Positions 6,851 through 15,684 of a stretch of 21,206 nucleotides of DNA are shown piece after piece. Under the pieces are notes generated by a model. That model did not search any database. It was not told where the DNA came from and saw only the letters and a program-made list of their open reading frames with translations. The stretch covers positions 1 through 21,206 of the forward strand of contig CAZYVA010000024.1 in assembly GCA_964650695.1 (NCBI GenBank). The letters run 5' to 3'. Source of the DNA: CAZYVA01 sp964650695. Its GTDB lineage: Bacteria > Bacillota > Clostridia > Lachnospirales > Lachnospiraceae. How positions within the stretch are numbered: position 1 is the stretch's first letter; each line of letters opens with the position of its first letter. Made by a program: the position numbers and the translations under genes.

Positions 6851-9800
6851 TTATCCTTCCACCGGACCGGCCAATGCCTTCCCTTCCTCTGCATCCGCCA
6901 AAGCTTCTTCCTCATCCGGTAAGTCGTCCGCGCCAGGCAGGTTTTCATCCTCGTCCAGCAGGAGTACCTCTTCGGCGTCCAGCCTTTCTTCCGGTTCTAT
7001 ATCCTCTCCCTCGTGATCACTCCCATAATCACCTTCATAATCCTCATCGTCCCCGTAATCTTCCTCCATATCAACCTCTTCCTCTAAGGAAAAGCCGGAA
7101 TCCACCTTGATATTGCGGTATCTGGGCATTCCTGTGCCAGCGGGGATATGTTTCCCGATGATGACATTTTCCTTCAAGCCTACCAATGGATCGATTTTCC
7201 CTTTGATGGCCGCTTCTGTCAGCACTTTCGTTGTCTCCTGGAACGATGCCGCGGACAGGAACGAATTGGTCGCCAGCGATGCTTTTGTGATACCGAGCAT
7301 GATCTGTTCCCCGGTCGCAGGCTGCTTGCCCTCTGCCTCCAGCTTTGCGTTGGTATCTTCAAATTCAAGGCGGTCAACATTGGTCCCCGGCAGGAAGTCC
7401 GTGTCACCGGCATCGTCCACCCGGATTTTTTTCAGCATCTGGCGCACGATGACTTCAATGTGCTTATCGTTGATATCCACACCTTGCAGCCGGTATACGC
7501 GCTGCACCTCCTGGAGCATATAATCCTGGACGGCCCGGATGCCCTTGATCTTTAGTATGTCGTGCGGGTTCACGCTGCCCTCGGTCAGTTCATCGCCGGC
7601 CTCCAGCTCCTCGCCATCCTCCACCTTGATCCTGGAACCGTAAGGGATCAGATAAGCCTTGGATTCGCCCGTTTTTTCATTCGTGACAACCACTTCGCGC
7701 CGCTTTTTCGTATCATTCAGCGTTGCCGTCCCGGCAAACTCCGTGATGATCGCAAGTCCTTTCGGCTTGCGCGCCTCAAAAAGCTCCTCCACACGCGGAA
7801 GGCCCTGCGTGATGTCGTCACCCGCAACGCCGCCGGTATGGAAGGTACGCATCGTAAGCTGCGTCCCCGGCTCACCAATCGACTGCGCCGCGATAATGCC
7901 AACCGCCTCGCCTACCTGGACCGGCTCGCCGGTCGCCATATTCGCCCCATAGCATTTCGCGCAAATGCCCTTTTGGGAGCGGCAGGTTAAAATCGTCCGG
8001 ATCTTCACCCTCTTTAAAGGCGCGCCGTTTTCATCCACACCGTTTTTCAGGATCAATTCCGCCCGCTTCGGCGTAATCATATGGTTTTTGCCTACCAGGA
8101 CGTTCCCATCCTTATCTACGATATCTTCGCACAGGTAACGCCCGGTGATCCGTTCTTTCAGGCTTTCAATCTCTTCATTCCCATCCATGAACGCTTTCAC
8201 GTACATCCCTGGAATTTCTTCCTCTTCAGGAGAACAATCCACTTCATGGATGATCAGCTCCTGCGAGACGTCAACCAGCCGCCTGGTCAGGTATCCGGAG
8301 TCCGCTGTACGAAGCGCCGTATCCGACAATCCTTTCCTCGCTCCATGCGCGGACATAAAGTATTCCAGCACGTCCAGCCCTTCACGGAAATTTGAACGGA
8401 TCGGCAGCTCGATGGTACGCCCTGTCGTATCCGCCATCAGCCCACGCATCCCCGCGAGCTGCTTGATCTGCTTGTCGGAGCCACGGGCGCCGGAATCCGC
8501 CATCATAAAGATGTTGTTATATTTATCCAGCCCGGAAAGCAAAGCCTCGGTCAAAGCCTCATCCGTCGCTTTCCATGTCTCGACAACCTCTTTATACCGC
8601 TCATCTTCCGTCAGCATTCCACGTTTAAAGTTTTTCGTAATTTTATCCACCGTATCCTGCGCCTGCTGGATCAACTGCGGCTTTTCGGGCGGCACGGTCA
8701 TATCGGAAATGGACACGGTCATTGCCGCCTTTGTGGAATATTTATAGCCAATCGCCTTGACCGCGTCCAGCACTTCCGCGGTGGCTGTCGATCCATGGGT
8801 ATTGATGACCTTCTCTAAAATCTGTTTCAACTGCTTCTTCCCTACATGGAAATCAACTTCCAAGAGCAGCTCATTGTCCGGATCTTCCCGATCGACAAAC
8901 CCAAGATCCTGCGGGATGATCTCATTGAACAAAAACCTTCCCAGCGTGGATTCTATAATCTTGCTTTTCACCGTGCCGTCCGGGTGTTTCTTGCTGACGC
9001 GCACCTGGATCCGTGCGTGTAACGTGATCGCGCCATTCTCATAAGCAAGGATCGCTTCATTGACATCTTTAAACGATTTCCCCTCGCCCTTGACGCCTTC
9101 CCGCTCCTGCGTCAGATAGTAGATCCCCAGCACCATATCCTGTGACGGGACCGCGACAGGGCCGCCATCGGAAGGCTTCAGCAGGTTATTTGGCGAAAGC
9201 AAAAGGAAACGGCATTCCGCCTGCGCCTCTACGGAAAGCGGCAGATGCACCGCCATCTGGTCCCCGTCAAAATCCGCGTTGTAAGCGGTGCATACCAGCG
9301 GATGCAGCTTAATGGCTTTCCCCTCTACAAGGATCGGCTCAAACGCCTGGATCCCCAGCCTGTGCAGCGTAGGGGCGCGGTTGAGCATCACCGGGTGTTC
9401 CTTGATGACCTTTTCCAAAACATCCCATACCTCCGGCTGCAGCCTTTCTACCATCTTCTTCGCGTTTTTAATATTGTGCGCCGTCTCATTCTGTACAAGC
9501 TCCTTCATGACGAACGGCTTGAACAGCNNNNNNNNNNACAATAACGGAACGCCCGGAATAATCCACACGTTTCCCCAGCAGATTCTGGCGGAATCTGCCG
9601 GACTTCCCCTTCAGCATATCGGAAAGCGACTTGAGCGCACGGTTCCCCGGCCCTGTCACCGGCCGTCCGCGCCGGCCGTTATCGATCAGCGCGTCAACCG
9701 CTTCCTGGAGCATCCGCTTTTCATTCCGGACAATGATATCCGGCGCCCCCAGCTCCAAAAGCCTCTTCAACCGGTTGTTGCGGTTGATGATCCGGCGGTA

Positions 9801-10595
9801 GAGGTCATTCAGGTCGGACGTCGCGAAACGCCCGCCATCCAACTGTACCATGGGGCGCAGATCCGGCGGGATGACCGGGATATTGGTCAGGATCATCCAT
9901 TCCGGCCGGTTCCCGGATTCACGGAATGCCTCGACGACCTCCAGACGCTTGACGATCCTCGCGCGTTTCTGCCCGGAAGCGCCAACAAGCCCTTCGGACA
10001 ATTCCGCGTATTCCTTCTCCAGGTCAATCGCCTTTAACAGTTCCTGTATCGCCTCCGCCCCCATGCCGACACGGAACGCGCCGCCCCATTGTTCCCTGGC
10101 CTCCTGATATTCCTGTTCGGAAAGCACCTGTTTATACTGCAGGTCCGTCCCTCCCTGGTCCAGCACGATATAAGCGGCAAAATACAGCACTTTTTCAAGG
10201 GTGCGCGGGGATAAATCCAAAATCAGCCCCATACGGCTGGGGATCCCCTTAAAATACCAGATATGGGATACCGGCGCCGCCAGCGCAATGTGCCCCATAC
10301 GCTCCCGCCGCACGCTGGCCTTCGTCACCTCAACCCCGCAGCGGTCGCATACAACACCTTTATAGCGGATTTTTTTATATTTTCCGCAATGGCATTCCCA
10401 GTCTTTGCTCGGCCCGAAAATCTTCTCGCAAAACAGGCCGTCCCTCTCCGGCTTCAACGTTCTATAATTAATCGTCTCCGGCTTCGTCACCTCGCCTTTG
10501 GACCACTCCAAAATCTTTTCCGGCGACGCCAGCCCGATCCTGATCGCATCAAAAGTAATTGGCTGAAACGCTTGTTCTTTATTATTCTCCGGCAT
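6851..10595 (-). CDS. rpoC: DNA-directed RNA polymerase subunit beta', interrupted by a sequence gap
   Basis: RpoC holds half of the RNA polymerase active site. Before the gap: the first zinc site CHCGKY...VVCDRCGV near residues 66-90, then the region ending VDYSGRSVI. After the gap: LFKPF, the metal-binding NADFDGDQM loop (about 9255-9281), the second zinc site (Cys of EVDCSPEEE plus the three Cys of CRSQKGICAKCYG), and the trigger loop TQLTMRTFHTGGVAGDD. The two parts are in different frames only because the ten N at 9528-9537 do not reflect the true gap. With about 20 missing residues the protein would be about 1263 long. The last 80 or so residues form a very acidic tail rich in Asp and Glu. 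It starts 14 bases after the rpoB stop, is co-transcribed with it, and has a GAGAGGGG ribosome-binding site overlapping the end of rpoB. It is not a pseudogene. Confidence 0.97.
9528..9537. other. Assembly gap (ten N) inside rpoC
   Basis: A run of exactly ten N. The frames on the two sides disagree by one, so the length is a placeholder. Bacillus-type RpoC has about 20 residues between SGRSVI and LFKPF, which predicts about 57 missing bases, a multiple of three that restores the frame. Confidence 0.97.
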
Positions 10596-10609
10596 ACAGG
10601 CACCCCTCT

Positions 10610-13600
10610 CTACTCATCATCTGACTCATCGGACGTCTCATCAAACGTATACGCTTCGTTTTCTTCAAAGGTCAAACCAAAATCATCGTCATCGTCTTCC
10701 TCTTCCTCCTCGACATCAACAAGTTCCTCTCCCTGGAATTCCTGCTCGGTATACCCCCGCTTTCCAAAATCATCCTCATCGCGGTATCTCCTGTCGCCTT
10801 CCATCAGTGAGCGGAAATCCGTCTCGCCCATATCCACCGTCTCCATGATCTCGACTTCCGTGTTGTCGCTGCGCAGGACACGCACATCCAGGCCCAAGGA
10901 TTGCAGCTCTTTTAAAAGCACCTTGAACGATTCCGGGATACCCGGCTCCGGAATGTTTTCCCCCTTGATGATCGCTTCATACGTCTTAACACGGCCAATC
11001 ACATCGTCCGATTTGACCGTCAGGATCTCCTGCAAGGTATAGGAAGCGCCATATGCTTCCAGCGCCCATACTTCCATCTCCCCGAAACGCTGCCCGCCAA
11101 ACTGCGCCTTGCCGCCCAGAGGCTGCTGCGTCACCAGCGAGTACGGGCCTGTGGAGCGGGCATGGATCTTGTCATCGACCAGATGATGGAGCTTCAGGTA
11201 ATGCATATGCCCGATCGTGACCGGGCTGTCAAAATATTCCCCGGTCCTGCCGTCGCGCAGGCGGACTTTTCCATCCCTGGAGATCGGGACGCCTTTCCAT
11301 ACCTTCCTGTGTTCCCTGTTGTCCGATAAAAACTGCAGCACTTCCGGCAAAAGCTCATCCTTATGCTTCGCTTCGAACGCTTCCCAGCTTGAATTGACAT
11401 AATCATTCGCCAGATCCAGGGTGTCCATGATGTCGTTTTCGTTCGCCCCGTCAAAGACAGGCGTCGCGATGTTGAAGCCCAGCGCTTTTGCCGCAAGGGA
11501 CAAATGGATCTCCAGGACCTGCCCGATATTCATACGGGACGGCACGCCCAAAGGATTCAGTACGATATCCAGCGGACGGCCATTTGGCAGGAACGGCATA
11601 TCCTCCACCGGAAGGACACGGGACACAACACCCTTGTTCCCGTGGCGCCCTGCCATCTTATCCCCGACGGAAATTTTTCTCTTCTGCGCGATGTAAATAC
11701 GCACGGACTGATTGACGCCCGGTGAAAGCTCATCCCCGTTGTCCCTCGTAAATACTTTCGCATCCACAACAATACCGTATTCCCCATGGGGTACTTTCAG
11801 GGAAGTATCCCGCACTTCCCTTGCCTTCTCGCCAAAGATCGCGCGCAGCAGCCGCTCTTCCGCCGTCAGCTCTGTCTCGCCCTTCGGCGTCACTTTTCCC
11901 ACAAGGATATCCCCGGCGCGCACTTCCGCGCCGATCCGGATGATCCCTCGTTCATCCAAATCCTTGAGCGCCTCATCCCCGACGCCCGGGATGTCGCGGG
12001 TGATCTCCTCCGGCCCCAGCTTGGTATCCCGTGCCTCCGCCTCATACTCCTCAATATGGACGGACGTATACACATCGTCCTGTACCAGCCTCTCACTCAA
12101 AAGGACCGCGTCCTCATAATTATAACCTTCCCACGTCATAAAGCCGATCAGCGGGTTCTTCCCAAGCGCCATCTCACCATTGGAAGTGGAGGGGCCGTCC
12201 GCGATCACATCCCCCTCTTTGATCTCGTCTCCTTTCGATACGATCGGGCGCTGGTTATAGCAGTTGCTTTGATTGCTGCGCTGGAATTTTGCCAGCTTGT
12301 ATTTCCTCGTATTCCCATCTTCTTCCCGGACAACGATTTCCGTCGATGTCGCGCGTTCTACTACGCCCGCCGCCTCGGCAAGCACGCACACGCCGGAGTC
12401 CACCGCCGCTTTTTCTTCCATGCCAGTCCCGACAACCGGCGCTTCTGTCACCAGGAGCGGCACGGCCTGCCGCTGCATATTCGAACCCATCAAGGCGCGG
12501 TTGGCGTCATCATTTTCCAGGAACGGGATCAAGGCTGTTGCCACAGAAAAAACCATCTTCGGGGAAACATCCATATAGTCAAACATCCCCCTCTCGTATT
12601 CCTGCGTTTCCTCCCGGTAACGGCCGGACACATTTTTCCTGACAAAATGGCCTTCCGCGTCCAACTGCTCATTCGCCTGCGCCACATGGTAATTGTCTTC
12701 CTCGTCCGCTGTCATATAGACAACCTCATCCGTAACCACCGGGTTTTGCGGGTCGGAATGGTCAATCTTGCGGTAGGGCGCTTCCACAAACCCGTATTGG
12801 TTGATCCTCGCGTAACAAGCCAGCGAGTTGATCAGGCCGATGTTCGGCCCTTCTGGCGTCTCAATCGGGCACATCCTCCCATAGTGCGAGTAATGCACGT
12901 CGCGGACCTCAAACCCTGCACGGTCCCTGGACAAGCCGCCCGGCCCCAGTGCGGAGAGGCGGCGCTTATGTGTCAGCTCGCCCAGCGGATTGTTCTGATC
13001 CATGAACTGGGACAACTGGGAAGAACCAAAAAATTCCTTCACCGCCGCCGTCACCGGCTTAATGTTGATCAGGGACTGCGGGGAAATCCCCTCCAGGTCC
13101 TGCGTCGTCATACGTTCCCGCACCACCCGCTCAAGGCGGGCAAGGCCGATCCGGTACTGGTTCTGCAAAAGCTCTCCGACCGCGCGGATCCTCCGGTTCC
13201 CAAGATGGTCGATGTCATCATCGTTCCCAAGCCCGTATTCCAAATGGATATTATAATTAATGGAGGCAAGGATATCTTCTTTTGTAATATGCTTCGGGAC
13301 CAGGTCATGGAGGGCCCTGCGGACCGCCTCTTTCATCTCTTCAATATCGCCCGCCGTCTCTTCAATGATCCCCTCCAGGACCGGGTAATACACCAGTTCT
13401 GTCACGCCTACTTCCTTTGCAGGGATCCCGGTCACAGACTCAAAATCCACCATCATATTGGAAAGGACTTTGATATCCCGCCCTTCCTCCGGCTGATTGA
13501 TCCACACAAAAGGAACCGCCGCATTCTGGATCTCATCCGCCAGTTCCCTTGTCACCTTTGTGCCTGCCTCCGCGATCTTTTCACCTGTCAACGCGCTCAT

Positions 13601-14494
13601 GACGTCCTTGGCAAGGATCTGCCCCCGGATACGGTTTTTCAAAAGCAGCTTTTTATTGAATTTGTAACGCCCAACCTTTGCGAGGTCATACCGCCTTGGG
13701 TCAAAAAACATAGAAGTGATCAGGCTTTCCGCGCTGTCAACCGCCAACGGCTCGCCTGGGCGGATTTTTTTATACAGTTCAAGGAGACCTTCCTGGTAAT
13801 TGCTTGCCGCATCCTTTTCCAGGCTTGCAAGAATCTTCGGCTCCTCCCCAAACAGGTCCAGGATCTCCGAATCCGTCCCAACCCCCAGGGAGCGGATCAA
13901 AACCGTGATGGGGACTTTCCGTGTCCGGTCCACCCTGACATAAAAAACATCATTCGAATCGGTCTCATATTCCAGCCACGCGCCCCGGTTCGGGATGACC
14001 GTGCAGGAGTACAGCCTTTTGCCCAGCTTGTCATGGGTAATGGCATAGTAAATCCCTGGGGAACGTACCAACTGGCTGACGATCACACGCTCCGCGCCGT
14101 TGATCACAAAGGTGCCCGTCCTCGTCATCAATGGCAGGTCGCCCATGAAAATCTCGTGCTCGTTGATCTCATCCGTCTCTTTGCTATGGAGCCTCACCCT
14201 CACTTTCAGCGGCGCAGCGTAGGTTGCATCGCGCTCCTTGCACTCATCGATGGTATACTTCACATCCTTCTCGCACAAGGTAAAATCCACGAATTCCAAG
14301 CTCAATTTCCCACTGTAGTCAGAAATTGGGGAAATGTCATCAAATACTTCCCGCAAGCCTTCCGTCAAAAACCAATGGTAAGAATCCTTCTGGACTTCTA
14401 TCAGGTTCGGCATCTGAAGAACTTCTTTTTGCCTGGAATAACTCATGCGTGAACTTTTTCCACTTTTGATAGGACGAATTCTGTTTTTCTCCAT
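10610..14494 (-). CDS. rpoB: DNA-directed RNA polymerase subunit beta
   Basis: A complete 1294-residue beta subunit, which with beta' forms the catalytic cleft of RNA polymerase. Recognisable segments include TGTFVINGAERVIVSQLVRSPG near residue 135, the rifampicin region from about residue 489 (SSQLSQFMDQNNPLGELTHK), EVRDVHYSHYGRMCPIETPEG, KMAGRHGNKGVVS, and a C-terminal block with GGKAQFGGQRFGEMEVWALEAYGA. In the rifampicin region the residues matching E. coli Asp516, His526, Arg529 and Ser531 are wild type, so sensitivity is expected. The last 50 residues are strongly acidic, including a run of Asp/Glu. The start at 14494 has AGGGAG upstream. The upstream neighbour is not rplL, which usually precedes rpoB, but a palindrome-rich spacer and tRNA-Thr, so the gene relies on its own promoter. 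Confidence 0.98.
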   Translation of the reverse strand: MEKNRIRPIKSGKSSRMSYSRQKEVLQMPNLIEVQKDSYHWFLTEGLREVFDDISPISDYSGKLSLEFVDFTLCEKDVKYTIDECKERDATYAAPLKVRVRLHSKETDEINEHEIFMGDLPLMTRTGTFVINGAERVIVSQLVRSPGIYYAITHDKLGKRLYSCTVIPNRGAWLEYETDSNDVFYVRVDRTRKVPITVLIRSLGVGTDSEILDLFGEEPKILASLEKDAASNYQEGLLELYKKIRPGEPLAVDSAESLITSMFFDPRRYDLAKVGRYKFNKKLLLKNRIRGQILAKDVMSALTGEKIAEAGTKVTRELADEIQNAAVPFVWINQPEEGRDIKVLSNMMVDFESVTGIPAKEVGVTELVYYPVLEGIIEETAGDIEEMKEAVRRALHDLVPKHITKEDILASINYNIHLEYGLGNDDDIDHLGNRRIRAVGELLQNQYRIGLARLERVVRERMTTQDLEGISPQSLINIKPVTAAVKEFFGSSQLSQFMDQNNPLGELTHKRRLSALGPGGLSRDRAGFEVRDVHYSHYGRMCPIETPEGPNIGLINSLACYARINQYGFVEAPYRKIDHSDPQNPVVTDEVVYMTADEEDNYHVAQANEQLDAEGHFVRKNVSGRYREETQEYERGMFDYMDVSPKMVFSVATALIPFLENDDANRALMGSNMQRQAVPLLVTEAPVVGTGMEEKAAVDSGVCVLAEAAGVVERATSTEIVVREEDGNTRKYKLAKFQRSNQSNCYNQRPIVSKGDEIKEGDVIADGPSTSNGEMALGKNPLIGFMTWEGYNYEDAVLLSERLVQDDVYTSVHIEEYEAEARDTKLGPEEITRDIPGVGDEALKDLDERGIIRIGAEVRAGDILVGKVTPKGETELTAEERLLRAIFGEKAREVRDTSLKVPHGEYGIVVDAKVFTRDNGDELSPGVNQSVRIYIAQKRKISVGDKMAGRHGNKGVVSRVLPVEDMPFLPNGRPLDIVLNPLGVPSRMNIGQVLEIHLSLAAKALGFNIATPVFDGANENDIMDTLDLANDYVNSSWEAFEAKHKDELLPEVLQFLSDNREHRKVWKGVPISRDGKVRLRDGRTGEYFDSPVTIGHMHYLKLHHLVDDKIHARSTGPYSLVTQQPLGGKAQFGGQRFGEMEVWALEAYGASYTLQEILTVKSDDVIGRVKTYEAIIKGENIPEPGIPESFKVLLKELQSLGLDVRVLRSDNTEVEIMETVDMGETDFRSLMEGDRRYRDEDDFGKRGYTEQEFQGEELVDVEEEEEDDDDDFGLTFEENEAYTFDETSDESDDE

Positions 14495-14631
14495 ATTGAC
14501 GTTTCACTCCCTTATTTTATTTTAAAAACCGCGGACAGCCCGTAAATCATGCACTTTCACAAAACCTCAAAATTGTCAAGTGTTTTATTTTGCATATTTA
14601 TGGCATAACTTTCCACAATAACACGATTCCT

Positions 14632-14661
14632 ATGATAGCACGGGTTTGTTTGGATTGTCAA
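14632..14661 (-). promoter_or_regulatory. Sigma-A promoter for rpoB-rpoC
   Basis: On the minus strand TTGACA (14661-14656), an 18-base spacer ending in TGC (extended -10), then TATCAT (14637-14632). Initiation near 14625 leaves a leader of about 130 bases that is AT-rich and without an obvious terminator. This is the only good promoter between tRNA-Thr and rpoB. Confidence 0.7.
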
Positions 14662-14694
14662 TGAAAATGGAAATTTTCTTACTTGTCTATGAAC

Positions 14695-14730
14695 CCCATT
14701 TAGATTTTTTAGACACGGGCCCATTTAGAT
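14695..14730. repeat. Direct repeat CCCATTTAGAT (two copies)
   Basis: CCCATTTAGAT occurs at 14695-14705 and again at 14720-14730, 25 bases apart, upstream of the rpoB promoter. It could be a regulator site or a short duplication left by an insertion event. The 395 bases between tRNA-Thr and rpoB contain no gene that I can support. Confidence 0.45.
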
Positions 14731-14737
14731 AATTATT

Positions 14738-14775
14738 AGGGACTGTCTGGCGCGGATGAGCGCCATACAGTCCCT
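14738..14775. repeat. Large palindrome between tRNA-Thr and rpoB
   Basis: AGGGACTGTCTGGCGC (14738-14753) and GCGCCATACAGTCCCT (14760-14775) form a 16-bp stem with a single mismatch and the loop GGATGA. No T-run follows on either strand, so it is not a standard terminator. It resembles a repetitive extragenic palindrome or a small hairpin-type mobile remnant. Copies elsewhere in the genome would settle this. Confidence 0.6.
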
Positions 14776-14798
14776 CGGTACTTTCGGGGAGATGCTTG

Positions 14799-14823
14799 GG
14801 ACCCCAGGATATCCCTGGAGTCC
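14799..14823. repeat. Second palindrome between tRNA-Thr and rpoB
   Basis: GGACCCCAGG (14799-14808) pairs with CCTGGAGTCC (14814-14823) with one mismatch and a 5-base loop. It lies 23 bases from the larger palindrome. A third, weaker hairpin (CGGAAA / TTTCCG type) lies at about 14865-14885, next to the tRNA 3' end, and may help end the tRNA transcript. Confidence 0.45.
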
Positions 14824-14889
14824 ATGGGCTTTTGAAAGGCTGCCTAACATGCCATACCCCGGAAAGCTTTTATTTCCGTCCTTTTCCAG

Positions 14890-14962
14890 AGCTGCCTAGC
14901 GGACTTGAACCGCCGACCTCGTCCTTACCAAGGACGCGCGCTACCGACTGCGCCAAGGCAGC
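14890..14962 (-). tRNA. tRNA-Thr (anticodon GGU)
   Basis: A 73-base cloverleaf read on the minus strand. The acceptor GCTGCCT pairs with AGGCAGC, with discriminator T at 14890. The anticodon stem CGTCC/GGACG encloses the loop TTGGTAA, so the anticodon is GGU (reads ACC and ACU). The T-arm is GGCGG-TTCAAGT-CCGCT. CCA is not encoded and must be added. It lies 52 bases after the sigH stop, in the place where Firmicutes often have a tRNA next to the rpmG-secE-nusG block. Confidence 0.95.
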
Positions 14963-14988
14963 TTATCGATGAACGAAGCAACATTGAC

Positions 14989-15018
14989 AATATACAATAC
15001 AACCCTTGTGTTTGTCAA
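14989..15018 (-). promoter_or_regulatory. Promoter for tRNA-Thr overlapping the sigH stop codon
   Basis: On the minus strand TTGACA (15018-15013) contains the TGA stop of sigH. An 18-base spacer leads to TATATT (14994-14989). Initiation near 14982 would be about 20 bases before the tRNA. The site is flanked by an inverted repeat, ATTGACAA (14983-14990) and TTGTCAAT (15012-15019). Confidence 0.6.
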
Positions 15019-15629
15019 TACGATTCCTTTTCATTTTCAAGGATTTTTTCCGTTTTATTCTTGATCCGCTGCAAGGCATTGTCTACCGTCTTCGGGCTTT
15101 TTTCCAAAAGCTTTGCGATGGTCCGGTAATCCACCCCCCTTACGTGCAGGTAAAGCACACGGCTCTCCAAATCGCTCATGCTTTCTTGTAGTTTGTTTTC
15201 CAGGATCTGGGTGTACTCCTGGCTGACCAGCAGATCTTCCGGGTTGGACAAAGCGTCGTCCTCCATCGTTTCCAACAGCGTCCCTTTGTCGTCCCTCAGC
15301 TCGTAGATGGAAACATAGCTGTTCAGCGGCCCATGTTTTTTCCTCTTGGACGCTTTTATGGCGGAATACATCTGCCGCCGGATGCACAGCTTCGCAAAAC
15401 TGAAAAACGAAGTTTCTTCCTCTGTCCGGTAATTCTGTACCGCCTTAAACAGTCCGATCATCCCCTCCTGGATGAGGTCGTCGTTTTCACCGCCCAAAAG
15501 ATACATCGTATTCGCTTCCTTCCGGACCAGATCCTTGTACTTCTCCATCAGGTAATCAATGATCCTGCCTTCTCCGTCCCGCAGCTTGCGTATCAACTGT
15601 TCATCCGTCATTCTTTCATATTGTTCCAT
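15015..15629 (-). CDS. sigH: RNA polymerase sigma-H factor (stationary phase / early sporulation)
   Basis: A 204-residue sigma-70 family factor that directs RNA polymerase to stationary-phase and early sporulation promoters. Region 2 spans about residues 26-97 (GGENDDLIQEGMIGLFKAVQ, then SFAKLCIRRQMYSAIKASKR). PLNSYVSIYE (101-110) is the linker typical of SigH/Spo0H. Region 4 (about 148-195) has the helix-turn-helix GVDYRTIAKLLEKSPKTVDNALQRIKNK. The start at 15629 is supported by GAGGT 8 bases upstream; earlier in-frame starts would run back into the end of rlmB. It is the last protein gene of the cysE-cysS-mrnC-rlmB cluster, 55 bases after rlmB. The NYN-domain gene yacP, found before sigH in Bacillus, is absent. 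The presence of SigH argues for a spore-forming lineage. Confidence 0.95.
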   Translation of the reverse strand: MEQYERMTDEQLIRKLRDGEGRIIDYLMEKYKDLVRKEANTMYLLGGENDDLIQEGMIGLFKAVQNYRTEEETSFFSFAKLCIRRQMYSAIKASKRKKHGPLNSYVSIYELRDDKGTLLETMEDDALSNPEDLLVSQEYTQILENKLQESMSDLESRVLYLHVRGVDYRTIAKLLEKSPKTVDNALQRIKNKTEKILENEKESY

Positions 15630-15684
15630 CGCACCATACCTCTGCCGTCCGGGCCGTCGTCCCATCCGCCCTGCCAAAAGAGCG

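Noticed and set aside
9486..9568. Two overlapping rpoC fragments suggesting a broken gene
   Set aside because: Caused by the placeholder of ten N; both parts are intact and a 57-base gap would restore one frame.
11786..14452. An 888-codon plus-strand frame opposite rpoB, and a 360-codon one at 3420-4502 opposite the PEP-binding gene
   Set aside because: They are antisense shadows of real genes, produced by GC-rich codon usage; no protein family features.
14550..14579. A second TTGACA (minus strand, 14579-14574) closer to rpoB
   Set aside because: No acceptable -10 box at 16-19 bases; the promoter at 14632-14661 is much better.
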